DNA of 64,000 nucleotides from Burkholderia sp. D-99 (GTDB lineage Bacteria > Pseudomonadota > Gammaproteobacteria > Burkholderiales > Burkholderiaceae): positions 868,001 to 932,000 of the forward strand of contig NZ_JAAOXM010000001.1 in assembly GCF_011605345.1 (NCBI RefSeq), in the 5' to 3' direction. Position 1 is the first letter of the stretch, and every line of letters starts with the position of its first letter. The notes under the pieces were generated by a model. The model saw only the letters and a list, made by a program, of their open reading frames with translations, was not told where the DNA came from and made no database searches. A program made the position numbers and the translations under genes. Shown here one piece after another: positions 1 through 9,409 of the stretch.

Positions 1-321
1 CACGAAGGCGGGCTGCTGCGCGAACGGATGGTCCGGCGCATTCCGCTCGACCATGTCGGGCGCTTCGCCGAACGCATCCGCGGCGCGCAGCAGGCCGGCA
101 CGCTGAATCCCGCGCTCGAACCAACGTTCCTGTTCCATTCGATCATCGCGCTGGTGATGCTGCCGCTCGCGACCGCGAAACTGTGGCAAAGCGCACGCGG
201 CCTGCCGCCGATCGACCGCGACGTGCTGCACCGCCACGTCCGCGCGCTGCTCGGTTCGGGCATGCAGCCGCCGGCCACCGCGCCACGCGCGCGGGCCCGC
301 TCACCACGGAGGCCGTCATGA
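1..321 (+). CDS. TetR-family regulator, C-terminal part (truncated by window edge)
   Basis: The frame is open from base 1 and reads about 106 residues to a TGA at 319-321; the start and DNA-binding domain lie outside the window. The visible helical segment (rich in Ala/Leu, with FLFHSIIALVMLPLATAKLW) looks like the ligand-binding C-terminus of a TetR regulator of the CecR/YbhR kind, which control YbhGFSR-like efflux genes. The stop overlaps the next gene's start (ATGA at 318-321), so the regulator is probably the first gene of the efflux operon and autoregulates it (inference). The last dozen residues are Arg/Pro/Ala-rich and probably disordered. Family assignment rests mostly on context. Confidence 0.6.
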   Translation, partial: HEGGLLRERMVRRIPLDHVGRFAERIRGAQQAGTLNPALEPTFLFHSIIALVMLPLATAKLWQSARGLPPIDRDVLHRHVRALLGSGMQPPATAPRARARSPRRPS

Positions 322-1283
322 ACCCGGCCCGCGCACTGCCGCTGGCGCTGGCCGCCGCGGTCGCGTTGCTCGCCGGCTGCGGACGGCCGGCCGGCAACGG
401 CACGACCTACCAGGGCTACGTCGAAGGCGAATTCGTGTACCTGTCGTCGTCGCAATCGGGCACGCTGACGCAGTTGCCGGTCGCACGCGGCCAGACTCTC
501 ACCGCCGGCGCGGCGGCCTTCTCGCTCGAGTCCGTCAGCGAAACCGCCGCGCTGCTGCAGGCACAGCACCAGCTCGCTGCCGCCCGCGCGCAGCTTGCCG
601 ACCTGCAGACGGGCAAGCGCCCGCCGGAAATCGCGGTCACGCAGGCGCAGCTTGCCCAGGCTACCGCGCAGGCTGCGCGCGCCGCCGCGCAGCTCGCGCG
701 CGACGAACGCCAGTACGCGGCCGGTGGCCTGTCGAGGCAGCAGCTCGACGATTCGCGCACGTCCGCGCAAACCACCGCCGCGCAGATGCGCGAACTGCAG
801 AAACAGGTCGACGTCGCGCGCCTGCCGGGCCGCGCGCAGCAGGTCGCCGCGCAGGCCGCGCAGGTCGACGCCGCGCAGGCGGCCGTGGCCGAAGCGCAGT
901 GGAAGCTCGACCAGAAGCGCGTCGCCGCCCCCGCCGCCGGGCGCGTGTACGACACGCTGTACCGCGTCGGCGAATGGGTGCAGGCCGGCAATCCGGTCGT
1001 GCAGATGCTGCCGCCGCAAAACCTGAAGGTGCGCTTCTTCGTGCCCGAGGCCGCCATCGCATCGCTCGCACCGGGCCGCACCGTCGAGATTCACTGCGAC
1101 GGCTGTGCGGCCGACGTGCCCGCGCGCATCACCTACGTGTCGAGCGAGGCAGAATACACGCCGCCCGTGATCTACAGCAACGAGAGCCGGACCAAGTTCG
1201 TGTTCATGGTCGAGGCGCGCCCGGCCGTCGCCGACGCGCCGAAGCTGCATCCGGGCCAGCCCGTCGCCGTGAGGGTGCCGTGA
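318..1283 (+). CDS. HlyD-family periplasmic adaptor lipoprotein of an ABC efflux pump
   Basis: 321 residues. The start at 318 is chosen because it overlaps the upstream stop and opens a lipoprotein signal peptide with lipobox LLAGC (Cys21). A first lipoyl half (YVEGEFVYLSSSQSGTLTQL) follows, then a long Ala/Gln-rich coiled-coil hairpin (about residues 75-195), the second lipoyl half (VAAPAAGRVYDTLYRVGEWV) and a beta-barrel domain. This is the membrane fusion protein architecture that bridges an inner-membrane transporter to an outer-membrane channel. The ATPase begins at the overlapping GTG. It resembles YbhG/YhiI adaptors; the exported substrate is unknown. Confidence 0.9.
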   Translation: MNPARALPLALAAAVALLAGCGRPAGNGTTYQGYVEGEFVYLSSSQSGTLTQLPVARGQTLTAGAAAFSLESVSETAALLQAQHQLAAARAQLADLQTGKRPPEIAVTQAQLAQATAQAARAAAQLARDERQYAAGGLSRQQLDDSRTSAQTTAAQMRELQKQVDVARLPGRAQQVAAQAAQVDAAQAAVAEAQWKLDQKRVAAPAAGRVYDTLYRVGEWVQAGNPVVQMLPPQNLKVRFFVPEAAIASLAPGRTVEIHCDGCAADVPARITYVSSEAEYTPPVIYSNESRTKFVFMVEARPAVADAPKLHPGQPVAVRVP

Positions 1284-2239
1284 ACGCGCCGCCCGCACCG
1301 TACGCGATCGACGTCGATCGCCTGAACAAGCGTTTCGGCGACAAGCATGTCGTGAAGGACGTGTCGCTGCGCGTCGCGCGCGGCGAGATCTTCGGCTTTC
1401 TCGGGCCGAACGGCAGCGGCAAGACCACGTCGATCCGGATGATGTGCGGGTTGCTCACGCCCGACTCGGGCAGCGGCACCTGCCTCGGCTACGACATCGT
1501 GCGCGACAGCGCGCAGATCAAGCGGCGTGTCGGCTACATGACGCAGCGCTTCTCGTACTGGGAAGACCTGTCGATCCGCGAGAACCTCGACTTCGTCGCA
1601 CGCGTGTACGGGATGCCCGACCGCAAGGCGGCCGTCGCGCGCGCACTCGACGGGCTCGGCCTCGCGAGCCGCGCGGACCAGCTCACGGGCGCGCTGTCGG
1701 GCGGCTGGAAGCAGCGCCTCGCGCTCGCCGCATGCATGCTGCACGAACCGCAACTGCTGCTGCTCGACGAGCCGACCGCCGGCGTCGATCCGGCCGCCCG
1801 CCGCGACTTCTGGGAAGAACTGCACCGGCTGGCCGCGCAGGGCATCTCGGTGCTCGTCAGCACGCACTACATGGACGAGGCCGAGCGTTGCCACAAGCTT
1901 GCCTACATCGCGTACGGCGAGTTGCTCGCGCAGGGCACGTCGGCGGAGATCGTCGCGTCGCAAGGGCTCGCGACCCGCGCGATCACCGGCGAGCGCCTGG
2001 CCGAACTGTCCGCCCGGCTGCGCGAGATGCCGGGCATCGACCAGACGGTCGTGTTCGGTTCGGCGCTGCATGTGAGCGGCCGCGATCACGCGCGGCTCGA
2101 CGCGACGCTCGCACAGGTCGCGGCGCAGGCCGGCGGGCATGCCGCGCTGCAGGTCACGCCGATCGACACCGGGCTCGAGGACGTCTTCATCTACATGATG
2201 GGCCGCGCATCCGCGCCGCCCGGCGGAGCGTCGTCATGA
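1280..2239 (+). CDS. ABC efflux ATP-binding protein (YbhF/CcmA-type)
   Basis: 319 residues from a GTG overlapping the adaptor's stop (GTGA). Walker A GPNGSGKTT is at about residues 42-50, the signature LSGGW at 139-143, Walker B LLLLDEP at 159-165, followed by an H-loop in VSTHYMDEAERC. This is the nucleotide-binding subunit of a drug or polyketide-type exporter and energises the ABC-2 permease next to it. A longer upstream in-frame extension exists but overlaps the adaptor gene and has no domain. Its stop overlaps the permease ATG (ATGA), indicating translational coupling. Confidence 0.93.
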   Translation: MNAPPAPYAIDVDRLNKRFGDKHVVKDVSLRVARGEIFGFLGPNGSGKTTSIRMMCGLLTPDSGSGTCLGYDIVRDSAQIKRRVGYMTQRFSYWEDLSIRENLDFVARVYGMPDRKAAVARALDGLGLASRADQLTGALSGGWKQRLALAACMLHEPQLLLLDEPTAGVDPAARRDFWEELHRLAAQGISVLVSTHYMDEAERCHKLAYIAYGELLAQGTSAEIVASQGLATRAITGERLAELSARLREMPGIDQTVVFGSALHVSGRDHARLDATLAQVAAQAGGHAALQVTPIDTGLEDVFIYMMGRASAPPGGASS

Positions 2240-3390
2240 ACGCGTGGGCGCGCTTGCGCGATGCGTTCTCGGTCACGCGCTGGTGGAGCATCGTGCTGAA
2301 GGAATTCCTGCAGTTGCGCCGCGACCGCGTGACGTTCGCGATGATCGTCGGCGTGCCGATCATCCAGCTCTCGCTGTTCGGCTTCGCGATCAACACCGAT
2401 CCGAAGCACCTGCCGACCGCAGTGATCGTCGCCGACGCGAGCCCGTTCGCGCGGAGCTTCGTCGCCGCGATGCGCAATTCCGCGTACTTCGACATCGTCG
2501 AGACGCTGCCCGACGAAGCGGCCGGCCAGCGTGCACTCGCACGCGGCGACGTGCTGTTCGTCCTGAGCGTGCCGGCCGACTTCTCGCGCCGGCTGCTGCG
2601 CGGCGAGCGTCCGTCGCTGCTCGTCGAGGCGGACGCGACCGATCCCGTCGCGACCGCGTCGGCGATCGGCGCGTTGTCCGGCCTCGTGCAGCCGGTCGCG
2701 GACAAGGACCTGACCGGCCCGCTCGCTCACCTGAACGGCCGCGCGGCCGCCTTCGACGTCGTGCTGCACCGGCTGTACAACCCAGAGGGCATCACGCAAT
2801 ACAACGTCGTGCCGGGCCTGATGGGCGTGATCCTGACGATGACGATGGTGATGATGACGGGCCTCGCGATCACGCGCGAACGAGAGCGCGGCACGATGGA
2901 GAACCTGCTCGCGACGCCCGTGCGGCCGCTCGAGGTGATGACGGGCAAGATCGTCCCGTATGTGCTGATCGGGCTGATCCAGGTGTCGATCATTCTCGCG
3001 GCCGCCCGCTTCGTGTTCGAGGTGCCGTTCGTCGGCGGCGCGTTCGCGATCTACCTGTCCGCGCTGCTGTTCATCGCCGCGAACCTGACCGTCGGCATCA
3101 CGCTGTCGTCGCTCGCGCAGAACCAGTTGCAGGCGATGCAGCTCGCGGTGTTCTACTTCCTGCCGAACATCCTGCTGTCGGGCTTCATGTTCCCGTTCGC
3201 CGGGATGCCGAAGTGGGCGCAGTTCATCGGCAACCTGCTGCCGCTCACCTACTTCAACCGCCTCGTGCGCGGCATCCTGCTGAAAGGCAACGGCTGGAGC
3301 GACCTGTGGCCATCCGTGTGGCCGGTCGCGCTGTTCACCGTCGTCGTGATGGGCATCGCGTTGCGCTTCTACCGGCGTACGCTCGACTAG
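2236..3390 (+). CDS. ABC-2 type permease (YbhS/YhhJ-like)
   Basis: 384 residues. One N-terminal membrane helix (about 35-53, MIVGVPIIQLSLFGFAI) is followed by an extracytoplasmic domain of roughly 130-150 residues and then about five C-terminal helices, including the typical ABC-2 stretch with TRERERGTMENLLATPVRP. This is the membrane subunit of the exporter. E. coli YbhFSR uses two permeases; here there is only one, so it probably acts as a homodimer (inference). It starts inside the ATPase stop codon and is followed 10 bp later by the outer-membrane channel gene. Confidence 0.9.
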   Translation: MNAWARLRDAFSVTRWWSIVLKEFLQLRRDRVTFAMIVGVPIIQLSLFGFAINTDPKHLPTAVIVADASPFARSFVAAMRNSAYFDIVETLPDEAAGQRALARGDVLFVLSVPADFSRRLLRGERPSLLVEADATDPVATASAIGALSGLVQPVADKDLTGPLAHLNGRAAAFDVVLHRLYNPEGITQYNVVPGLMGVILTMTMVMMTGLAITRERERGTMENLLATPVRPLEVMTGKIVPYVLIGLIQVSIILAAARFVFEVPFVGGAFAIYLSALLFIAANLTVGITLSSLAQNQLQAMQLAVFYFLPNILLSGFMFPFAGMPKWAQFIGNLLPLTYFNRLVRGILLKGNGWSDLWPSVWPVALFTVVVMGIALRFYRRTLD

Positions 3391-3400
3391 GCCCCGCACG

Positions 3401-4891
3401 ATGAAACCGGCTTCGCGTCGCCCCTCCCACGCCGCCCTCGGCTGCACGCTGGCCGGCGCCGCGCTGCTCGTCGCCGGATGCGCGGTCGGGCCGGATTTCC
3501 ACGCACCGGATGCGCCTGCCACGCAGCGCTACACGCGCGGCGACCCGCCAGCGACGACGGCCGCCGCCGCCGGCCCGGCAGGCGATGGTCAGACGTTCGC
3601 ATCGGCCGGGCACACCCCGCAGCACTGGTGGACGCAGTTCGGCTCCGAACCGCTGAACCGGCTCGTCGATACCGCGTGGCGCAACAGCCCGACGCTTGCC
3701 GAGGCCCGCGCGCGGCTCGACGAAGCGCGGCAGAACCATGCGGCCGAAGCCGGCGCGACGATGTTGCCGAAAGTCGATGCGAGCCTGTCCGCCACGCGCG
3801 AGCAGGTCGACACGACCGCGTTCGGCCTGCCCGCCAGCGTGCCCAGCCCGGGGCCGTTCACGCTTTATGACGCGTCGGTGAGCGTGTCGTACGTGCTCGA
3901 CGTGTTCGGCGGCAACCGGCGCGCGCTCGAGGCGCTGCGCGCGCAGGTCGACTACCAGGCGTACACGCTCGACGCCGCGCGCCTGACGCTCGCGGGCAAC
4001 GTCGTCGCCACCGCGATCCTGCGTGCATCGCTCGCGCAACAGGTCGCGCTCACGCGGCAGTTGATCGACGCGCAGACGCAGCAGTTGCGCATCGTCGAAG
4101 CGCGTTTCGCGGCGGGGGGCGTATCGCAGGCCGACGTACATGCGCAGCGCGCGCTGCTCGCGCAGACGCAGGCGTCGCTGCCGTCGCTCGCGGCCCGCCT
4201 CGCGCAGTCCGGCCACCGGCTCGCGATCCTGCTCGGCGCGCCGCCGTCCGATGCGCTGCTGCCCGACCTCACGCTCGATGCGCTCGCGCTGCCTCGCACG
4301 CTGCCCGTCGCGCTGCCGTCGACGCTCGCGCGAGAGCGGCCCGACATCCGCGCAGCCGAAGCCGTGCTGCACCAGGCGAGCGCGAACGTCGGCGTGGCCA
4401 CCGCGAACCTGTATCCGCGCTTGTCGATTTCGGCGGGGATCGGCTCGGAGCGCACGCGCATCGCGGATCTCGTGAGCGGGCTCAATGTGTGGAATGTCGG
4501 CCTCGGCCTGACGCAACCGCTCTTTCACGGCGGCGAACTGCGCGCGAAGAAACGGGCGGCGGAAGCGGCGTACGACGCCGCGTTCGCGAGTTACCGGGAA
4601 ACCGTGCTCGAAGCGCTGCAGCAGGTGGCCGACGCGATGCGCGCGGTCGAGCACGACGCGGCCGAACTGCAGGCGAGGGACACCGCCGCGCAGGAAGCGG
4701 CGGCAAGCAACAGGATTGCCGGCGACCGCTACGCGGTGGGCGGGATCAGCACGTTCGACCTGCTCGACGCGCAGCGGCAGGCGTTGCAGACGTTACTCGA
4801 CCGCACCCGCGCGCAGGCCGACCGGCTTGCCGATACGGCGGCGCTGTTCCAGGCGCTGGCGGGAAGCTGGACGGATGAGGCTGCGCAGTGA
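3401..4891 (+). CDS. NodT-family outer-membrane efflux lipoprotein
   Basis: 496 residues, a usual length for OprM/NodT channels. Signal peptide with lipobox LVAGC (Cys27), then the family's opening CAVGPDF and two OEP repeats (about 70-270 and 290-485), including RPDIRAAEAVLHQASANVGVATA near the repeat junction and the closing DLLDAQRQALQTL. The trimer would form the outer-membrane and periplasmic tunnel completing the tripartite pump with the HlyD adaptor. Last gene of the operon, 10 bp after the permease. Such channels more often accompany RND pumps, so its presence with an ABC exporter makes this a self-contained tripartite export operon. Confidence 0.93.
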   Translation: MKPASRRPSHAALGCTLAGAALLVAGCAVGPDFHAPDAPATQRYTRGDPPATTAAAAGPAGDGQTFASAGHTPQHWWTQFGSEPLNRLVDTAWRNSPTLAEARARLDEARQNHAAEAGATMLPKVDASLSATREQVDTTAFGLPASVPSPGPFTLYDASVSVSYVLDVFGGNRRALEALRAQVDYQAYTLDAARLTLAGNVVATAILRASLAQQVALTRQLIDAQTQQLRIVEARFAAGGVSQADVHAQRALLAQTQASLPSLAARLAQSGHRLAILLGAPPSDALLPDLTLDALALPRTLPVALPSTLARERPDIRAAEAVLHQASANVGVATANLYPRLSISAGIGSERTRIADLVSGLNVWNVGLGLTQPLFHGGELRAKKRAAEAAYDAAFASYRETVLEALQQVADAMRAVEHDAAELQARDTAAQEAAASNRIAGDRYAVGGISTFDLLDAQRQALQTLLDRTRAQADRLADTAALFQALAGSWTDEAAQ

Positions 4892-5036
4892 CGGATAGGA
4901 CGGTGTCGGCACTGGCCGAACACTGCGCCATGCATCGCATGATGCCCGCACCTGTCAGACTCGACTGCCGTCGCCCCTGCTGCCATTCGATGCCCGCCAG
5001 TGCCGGAACCTGCACGGCGCACAATCCGTACCGCCA

Positions 5037-5063
5037 ATAAAAAACCGGCCCGAAGGCCGGTTT
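5037..5063 (-). terminator. Intrinsic terminator of the leftward porin gene
   Basis: A perfect 9-bp stem (arms 5042-5050 and 5055-5063, tetraloop CGAA read on +) sits 45 bp beyond the porin stop. Read on the minus strand the stem ends in a run of six T, the classic rho-independent pattern. On the plus strand only three T follow, so it would be a weaker stop for the efflux operon. Confidence 0.85.
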
Positions 5064-5107
5064 CTTCATACCGCATGTCGTAAGCGGCGCTCGCGCGCCG
5101 CGCGACA

Positions 5108-6328
5108 TCAGAAGCGGTGGATCATGCCGACGCCGGCAGCGATCTGGTTCTGCTTCGAACCTGCGCCCACGCCGTCGCCGATCGAGGTCGTTGCTGCCTG
5201 GATGCCACCGGTCGGGGTCAACGTGTTGCCGCTTGCGTGCTGCCAAGCTTCAACTGCGTACAGGCCCGTGCGCTTCGACAGGCTGTAATACTGCGACAGC
5301 GTGACTTGGTGGTACTTGGCCGAGCTCGAGATACCGTTCGACTGCGTTGCCGCCGTGTACGAGTAGCCTGCTGCGAAGTCCCACTGCGCCGATGCCTTCC
5401 AGTGCAGCACTGCACCGGCCGTGTTGAAGATCGCCGTGTTCTTGAAACCCGAACCCGTGCCCGGAATGTACTGAACGTTCGAGTACGACGCCGAAATGTC
5501 CCACGACGGCGTGAACTGGTAGCCAGCCGTCACGGCGATTCGCTGTTGCGACTGCGCGAATTGGTAGCCGTTGTTGATCGACGACACTGCCGGCTGGACG
5601 CCGTTGGTGCCAGCCGCGTTCAAACCGTTCTGGACCGTCGAGTTCGCGCCCCACGCACCGCCACCGAGCGTCGCGTTGTTGACCTTCTGGTAGCCGACCG
5701 CGATGCCTGCCGGGCCGTTCAGGTACTGGATCGCCGCGCTCCACGTCGAGCCGCGGTTCGTCGCGCCTGCAACGCCGCCGAACGAGTACGAACCGCCGAC
5801 CGTGAAGCCGTAGAACTTCGGCGACATGTAGACGAGCGAGTTGTTCGCGCGGTAGCTGGTATCCAGCGAATCGATGTCGCCCGGGTGCGCGCCGTAGTAG
5901 CCGGTCAGCCAGGTCGTCGGGCTGTACGGCGACAGCAGCGTGTAGTACGCGGTGTACTGGCGGCCGGCCGTCAGCGTACCGTACGTGGCGTTGGTCATAC
6001 CGACCCATGCCTGACGCGTGAAGATGCCGTTGGTCCACTGCGACGAGCCGTTAGCCGTGTTGACGCCGGCTTCCAACTGGAAAATCGCCTTCGTGCCGCC
6101 GCCGAGATCTTCGCTGCCCTTCAGGCCGAAGCGGCTGCCTGCCCACACGCCGGTGGACATCTGCACCTTCGAGTGACCACCCGAGGTCGCACCCGTGCCC
6201 GACGAGTTGTTCTGCCAAGCGATACCGTTATCGACGATACCGTACAGGGTCACGCTGCTTTGAGCGTGGGCGGCGGTAGCGGCTGCAAGGCCAGCTGCCG
6301 TCATGGCAACAGCGACGCGCTTTTTCAT
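5108..6328 (-). CDS. General porin, OmpC/OpcP type (gram_neg_porin)
   Basis: 406 residues. Signal peptide of about 22 residues (cleavage after AHA), then the burkholderial mature start QSSVTLYGIVDNGIAW, alternating amphipathic beta strands throughout, a loop-3 region with TLTAGRQYTAYYTLLSP, and the terminal Phe (GMIHRF) required for outer-membrane insertion. It is a trimeric diffusion channel for small hydrophilic solutes. The sequence is unusually Asn/Ser/Thr-rich and has lower GC than its neighbours, as is common for highly expressed porins. A GGAG lies five bases before the ATG. Single-gene unit with its own terminator. Confidence 0.95.
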   Translation of the reverse strand: MKKRVAVAMTAAGLAAATAAHAQSSVTLYGIVDNGIAWQNNSSGTGATSGGHSKVQMSTGVWAGSRFGLKGSEDLGGGTKAIFQLEAGVNTANGSSQWTNGIFTRQAWVGMTNATYGTLTAGRQYTAYYTLLSPYSPTTWLTGYYGAHPGDIDSLDTSYRANNSLVYMSPKFYGFTVGGSYSFGGVAGATNRGSTWSAAIQYLNGPAGIAVGYQKVNNATLGGGAWGANSTVQNGLNAAGTNGVQPAVSSINNGYQFAQSQQRIAVTAGYQFTPSWDISASYSNVQYIPGTGSGFKNTAIFNTAGAVLHWKASAQWDFAAGYSYTAATQSNGISSSAKYHQVTLSQYYSLSKRTGLYAVEAWQHASGNTLTPTGGIQAATTSIGDGVGAGSKQNQIAAGVGMIHRF

Positions 6329-6806
6329 TGATTCTCCGTCCTCAAAGAATGTTTCTTTTCTGGTGTGGTTTTATGACTGACACATGTGCGAGTACATGCC
6401 GACGCGATTCTGACGGATTACCAATTGTTTCCCAATATGTGCAGTCGGTCATCGTATGATCGACGCAACGCACGGGTTCACCAAACAGTTACATAACACC
6501 TTGAAACGCTTACGCGGCGGGCCTTTCCGGCATTTACCGGTGAAAACCCTAGCTTTACATTTTTACGGGTGCAACGCGACCGTCGGATGTCGTCAGATGC
6601 CTTCGACGAAATACATCTTACAAATGCGCGACCGCGGCTGACGCCACGATTCACGCCGCCGCGAAGGATCGCTGACGTTCATGACACCCACGTTTCGCGA
6701 AACGAAATAATGAAAACGTTTTTAGTCGATGCCAGGGAGATGGCCCGGCGAACGCGGGCCGATGGGTGACGCCGGCGCCTGTCGTGCCGGCGTCGTTCAG
6801 TGCACT
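6329..6806. promoter_or_regulatory. Porin upstream region, about 480 bp without a convincing gene
   Basis: This stretch is clearly more AT-rich than its surroundings and should hold the porin promoter and leader on the minus strand. Two short open frames on the plus strand (6456-6641 and 6569-6769) have no ribosome-binding site and a codon pattern unlike the neighbours. I see no clean inverted repeat or terminator for the squalene-synthase-like gene, which ends at 6807. Confidence 0.4.
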
Positions 6807-7871
6807 TCAGCGCGTGGGCGGCTGCACGAGATGCGCGCTCACGGCATCGGCGAGCGCGGTCATGCGCGCGCGAATCGCCGCATTCGAGCCGACCAGCGCG
6901 AGCGACGACGCCATGATCCGATAGATGCGTTTTCTCGGCACCTTGGCCGGCTTTGCCGGATCGAGCCACGCCGCGTGACCGGCCAGCAGCTCCAGCGTTT
7001 CGAGGCCGATCATGATCGGCCACAGGCACGCGAGCCGCAGCCGCACGAAGCGGCGCGGGATCGCGAGCGTATACAGGCACGCGTCGCGATACTGGTCCAG
7101 CGTCACGCGCAGCAGGTCGACCAGCACGCCGCGTGCGCGCGCCGACGCATCGGGCGACATCAGGTCGGCGACGCCGAGCCCGTGCGCGCCCAGCACGTCG
7201 TCGGGCAGGTAGCAGCGGCCGATGCGCAGATCCTTCGCACAGTCGCGCAGGATGTTGGTCATCTGCAGCGCCTTGCCGAAGCGGATGCCCTTCTCGCCCA
7301 TGTCCGGCAGGTTCCAGCCGCGCGCGGCCGGCGTGTGCATGCCCGTCATGTCGGTCCAGAACTCGCCCACGCAGCCGGCGACGAGATACGTGTAGCGGTC
7401 GAGTTCGTCGCGCGTCGGCAGCGACGCGACCTGCCCCGATTGCTCGTCGGGGAATGTGCGCAGGTCGAATACCATCCCCGCCGTTAGCGTCGCGACGACC
7501 TTGCGGATCGATGCGCGATCGGCGTCCGGCTGCGCGCGCAGCAGTGCGAGCATCGGCGCCATCGAGCCGAGCAGCACGTGTTCGTGCGAATCGGTCTGCA
7601 TCCGCGTCACGTCTTCGAGCGCACGCGACAGCGCGACGCCGTCGCCGAGTTGCTCGACCTCGTCGCGCAGCTCGGTCAGCAATGCCGCCCGGCGATCGGG
7701 CGCGACGAGCGCCGTGTCGGCGATCGTGTCGGCTGCGCGCGCGAGCAGGTACGCAAGGCCGACCGGGTCGCGCATGCCGTCGGGCAGCACGCGCAGCGTC
7801 AGGTAGAAGGAGCGGGAAACGTTTTTCAGCAGGTCGCCGAGCAGGTAGGCGGAATCGGTTCGAGTCGTCAT
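6807..7871 (-). CDS. Squalene/phytoene synthase-family protein
   Basis: 354 residues from the ATG at 7871; a 21-codon upstream extension is Arg/Pro-rich and ignored. Both Asp-rich Mg-diphosphate motifs are present: DTIAD (48-52) and DCAKD (209-213, in NILRDCAKD), with the substrate-loop motif SRSFYLTLRVLP near the start. Such enzymes condense two farnesyl or geranylgeranyl diphosphates head to head. In Burkholderia the likely product is squalene feeding hopanoid synthesis (inference); no squalene-hopene cyclase or other hpn gene is in the window. It appears monocistronic and is divergent from the glycerophosphodiesterase gene. Confidence 0.88.
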   Translation of the reverse strand: MTTRTDSAYLLGDLLKNVSRSFYLTLRVLPDGMRDPVGLAYLLARAADTIADTALVAPDRRAALLTELRDEVEQLGDGVALSRALEDVTRMQTDSHEHVLLGSMAPMLALLRAQPDADRASIRKVVATLTAGMVFDLRTFPDEQSGQVASLPTRDELDRYTYLVAGCVGEFWTDMTGMHTPAARGWNLPDMGEKGIRFGKALQMTNILRDCAKDLRIGRCYLPDDVLGAHGLGVADLMSPDASARARGVLVDLLRVTLDQYRDACLYTLAIPRRFVRLRLACLWPIMIGLETLELLAGHAAWLDPAKPAKVPRKRIYRIMASSLALVGSNAAIRARMTALADAVSAHLVQPPTR

Positions 7872-8229
7872 GGGTCGGGAAAAATCGGCCGGCGCGGGCC
7901 CCGGGCGCCCGCGCCGGCCCGCGAGTCGCCGCATCGTCGCACCAGGCGGGCGTCGGCCCCGGCGCGGCGATGCAAAATTCCCGCAAGTTTAGTGCATCCG
8001 GCGCACGGCCTGCCCGAGATGGCCGGAATGCGTCACCTGCCAGGCCGCCTTCAATCGCGCTGCCGCGCTTATCGCGCCCCAAAAACAAGAAATGGAAAGG
8101 CGAAAGTAATGCATATGTAATTATTCGGTGCGACGATCGCGTCCCATTCGACTCCGTGCGGCACGGCACGACAGCCGCACCGCCGGAGCGACCGCCCCTT
8201 TCCGACTCTCGTTTCGAAGGTTCATCGAC
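7872..8229. promoter_or_regulatory. Divergent intergenic region, 358 bp
   Basis: It lies between two divergently transcribed genes and must carry both promoters. The right third (about 8080-8135) is AT-richer, with CAAAAACAAGAAATGGAAAG and CATATGTAATTATT. No strong inverted repeat or small gene was seen. Confidence 0.35.
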
Positions 8230-9375
8230 ATGCTCTTCAAGCGCCCGACCTCCCTGCGCTACGTCCCGTTCGCCTGTGCCGCCGCGTTCCTGCTCGCCGC
8301 GTGCGGCGGCGACGACGACGTCTCGTCCGATCCCACCCAGCCGATTTCCGCAAAGGTCCAGGTGGTCGGCCATCGCGGCGCGAGCGCGCTGCGCCCCGAA
8401 CACACGCTCGCGTCGTACCGCAAGGCGATCGAGGACGGCGCGGACGTGATCGAGCCCGATCTCGTGTCGACCCGCGACGGCGTGCTCGTCGCGCGTCACG
8501 AGAACGAGATCTCGGGCACGACGAACGTGTCGACGCTGCCGCAGTTCGCGAGCCGCAAGGCGACCAGGACGATCGACGGCGCGGAGCTGACGGGCTGGTT
8601 CACCGAGGATTTCACGCTCGCCGAGCTGAAGACGCTGCGCGCCCGCGAGCGCATTCCGCAGGTCCGCCCCGCGAACACCGCGTACAACGACCAGTTCGAG
8701 ATTCCGACGTTCGACGAGATCGTCGCGCTCGCGAAGCAGATGTCCGCGCAGACCGGCCGCACGATCCACCTGTATCCGGAAACCAAGCATCCGACCTACT
8801 TCCAGTCGATCGGCCTGCCGCTCGAGGACCGTCTCGTCGATGCGCTGCTGAAGGATTCGTACACGGCACGCACGGCGACCGTCTACATCCAGTCGTTCGA
8901 GGTCGCGAACCTGAAGACGATCCGCAACCGGATCAAGTCGAGCCAGCCGAACTGGAAGCTCGTGCAGCTGATGGACGAAGCCGGCCAGCGCCCGTACGAC
9001 TTCGTGAAGGCGAACGACAAGCGCACCTACGGCGACCTGTCGACGCGTGACGGCATGCGCGAGATCGCGACCTATGCGAACGGCGTCGGCCCGTACAAGA
9101 CGTCGATCATCACGGTCGCCGCGGACGGCACGCTGCAGCAGCCGACGCCGTACGTGCGCTACGCACACGAGGCCGGCCTCGTCGTGCATCCGTACACGTT
9201 CCGCCCGGAGAACAACTTCCTGCCCGCGTCGCTGAAGGACGGCGGCACGGCGGCCACGCGCAACACGGCCGGCTCGGTGCGCGAGATCCAGGCGTACCTG
9301 CGCGCGGGCATCGACGGGTTCTTCACCGACGATCCGGCCGTCGGCCGCACGGCCGTCGATACGTTCAAGCGCTGA
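8230..9375 (+). CDS. glpQ: Glycerophosphodiester phosphodiesterase, lipoprotein
   Basis: 381 residues. The ATG at 8230 is chosen because it opens a lipoprotein signal with lipobox LLAAC (Cys25); the upstream in-frame extension has no domain. GDPD-family catalytic features: HRGA with His48, ALRPEHT (Glu57), EPD (Glu75/Asp77) and His90. The full-length TIM-barrel ends with GIDGFFTDDPAVGR. It hydrolyses glycerophosphodiesters to glycerol-3-phosphate and an alcohol, here probably anchored at the periplasmic face of a membrane. Length and layout match periplasmic GlpQ rather than cytosolic UgpQ. Confidence 0.9.
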   Translation: MLFKRPTSLRYVPFACAAAFLLAACGGDDDVSSDPTQPISAKVQVVGHRGASALRPEHTLASYRKAIEDGADVIEPDLVSTRDGVLVARHENEISGTTNVSTLPQFASRKATRTIDGAELTGWFTEDFTLAELKTLRARERIPQVRPANTAYNDQFEIPTFDEIVALAKQMSAQTGRTIHLYPETKHPTYFQSIGLPLEDRLVDALLKDSYTARTATVYIQSFEVANLKTIRNRIKSSQPNWKLVQLMDEAGQRPYDFVKANDKRTYGDLSTRDGMREIATYANGVGPYKTSIITVAADGTLQQPTPYVRYAHEAGLVVHPYTFRPENNFLPASLKDGGTAATRNTAGSVREIQAYLRAGIDGFFTDDPAVGRTAVDTFKR

Positions 9376-9409
9376 CACGCGCGGAACGTGCCAGCGATGC
9401 GGTTACCGG

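Noticed and set aside
6456..6641. 61-codon open frame in the porin upstream region
   Set aside because: No ribosome-binding site, codon use unlike the neighbours, and it lies in the porin promoter zone.
6679..9378. 899-codon open frame on the minus strand spanning two real genes
   Set aside because: It runs antisense through glpQ and out of frame through the squalene-synthase-like gene; high GC makes such long shadow frames common.
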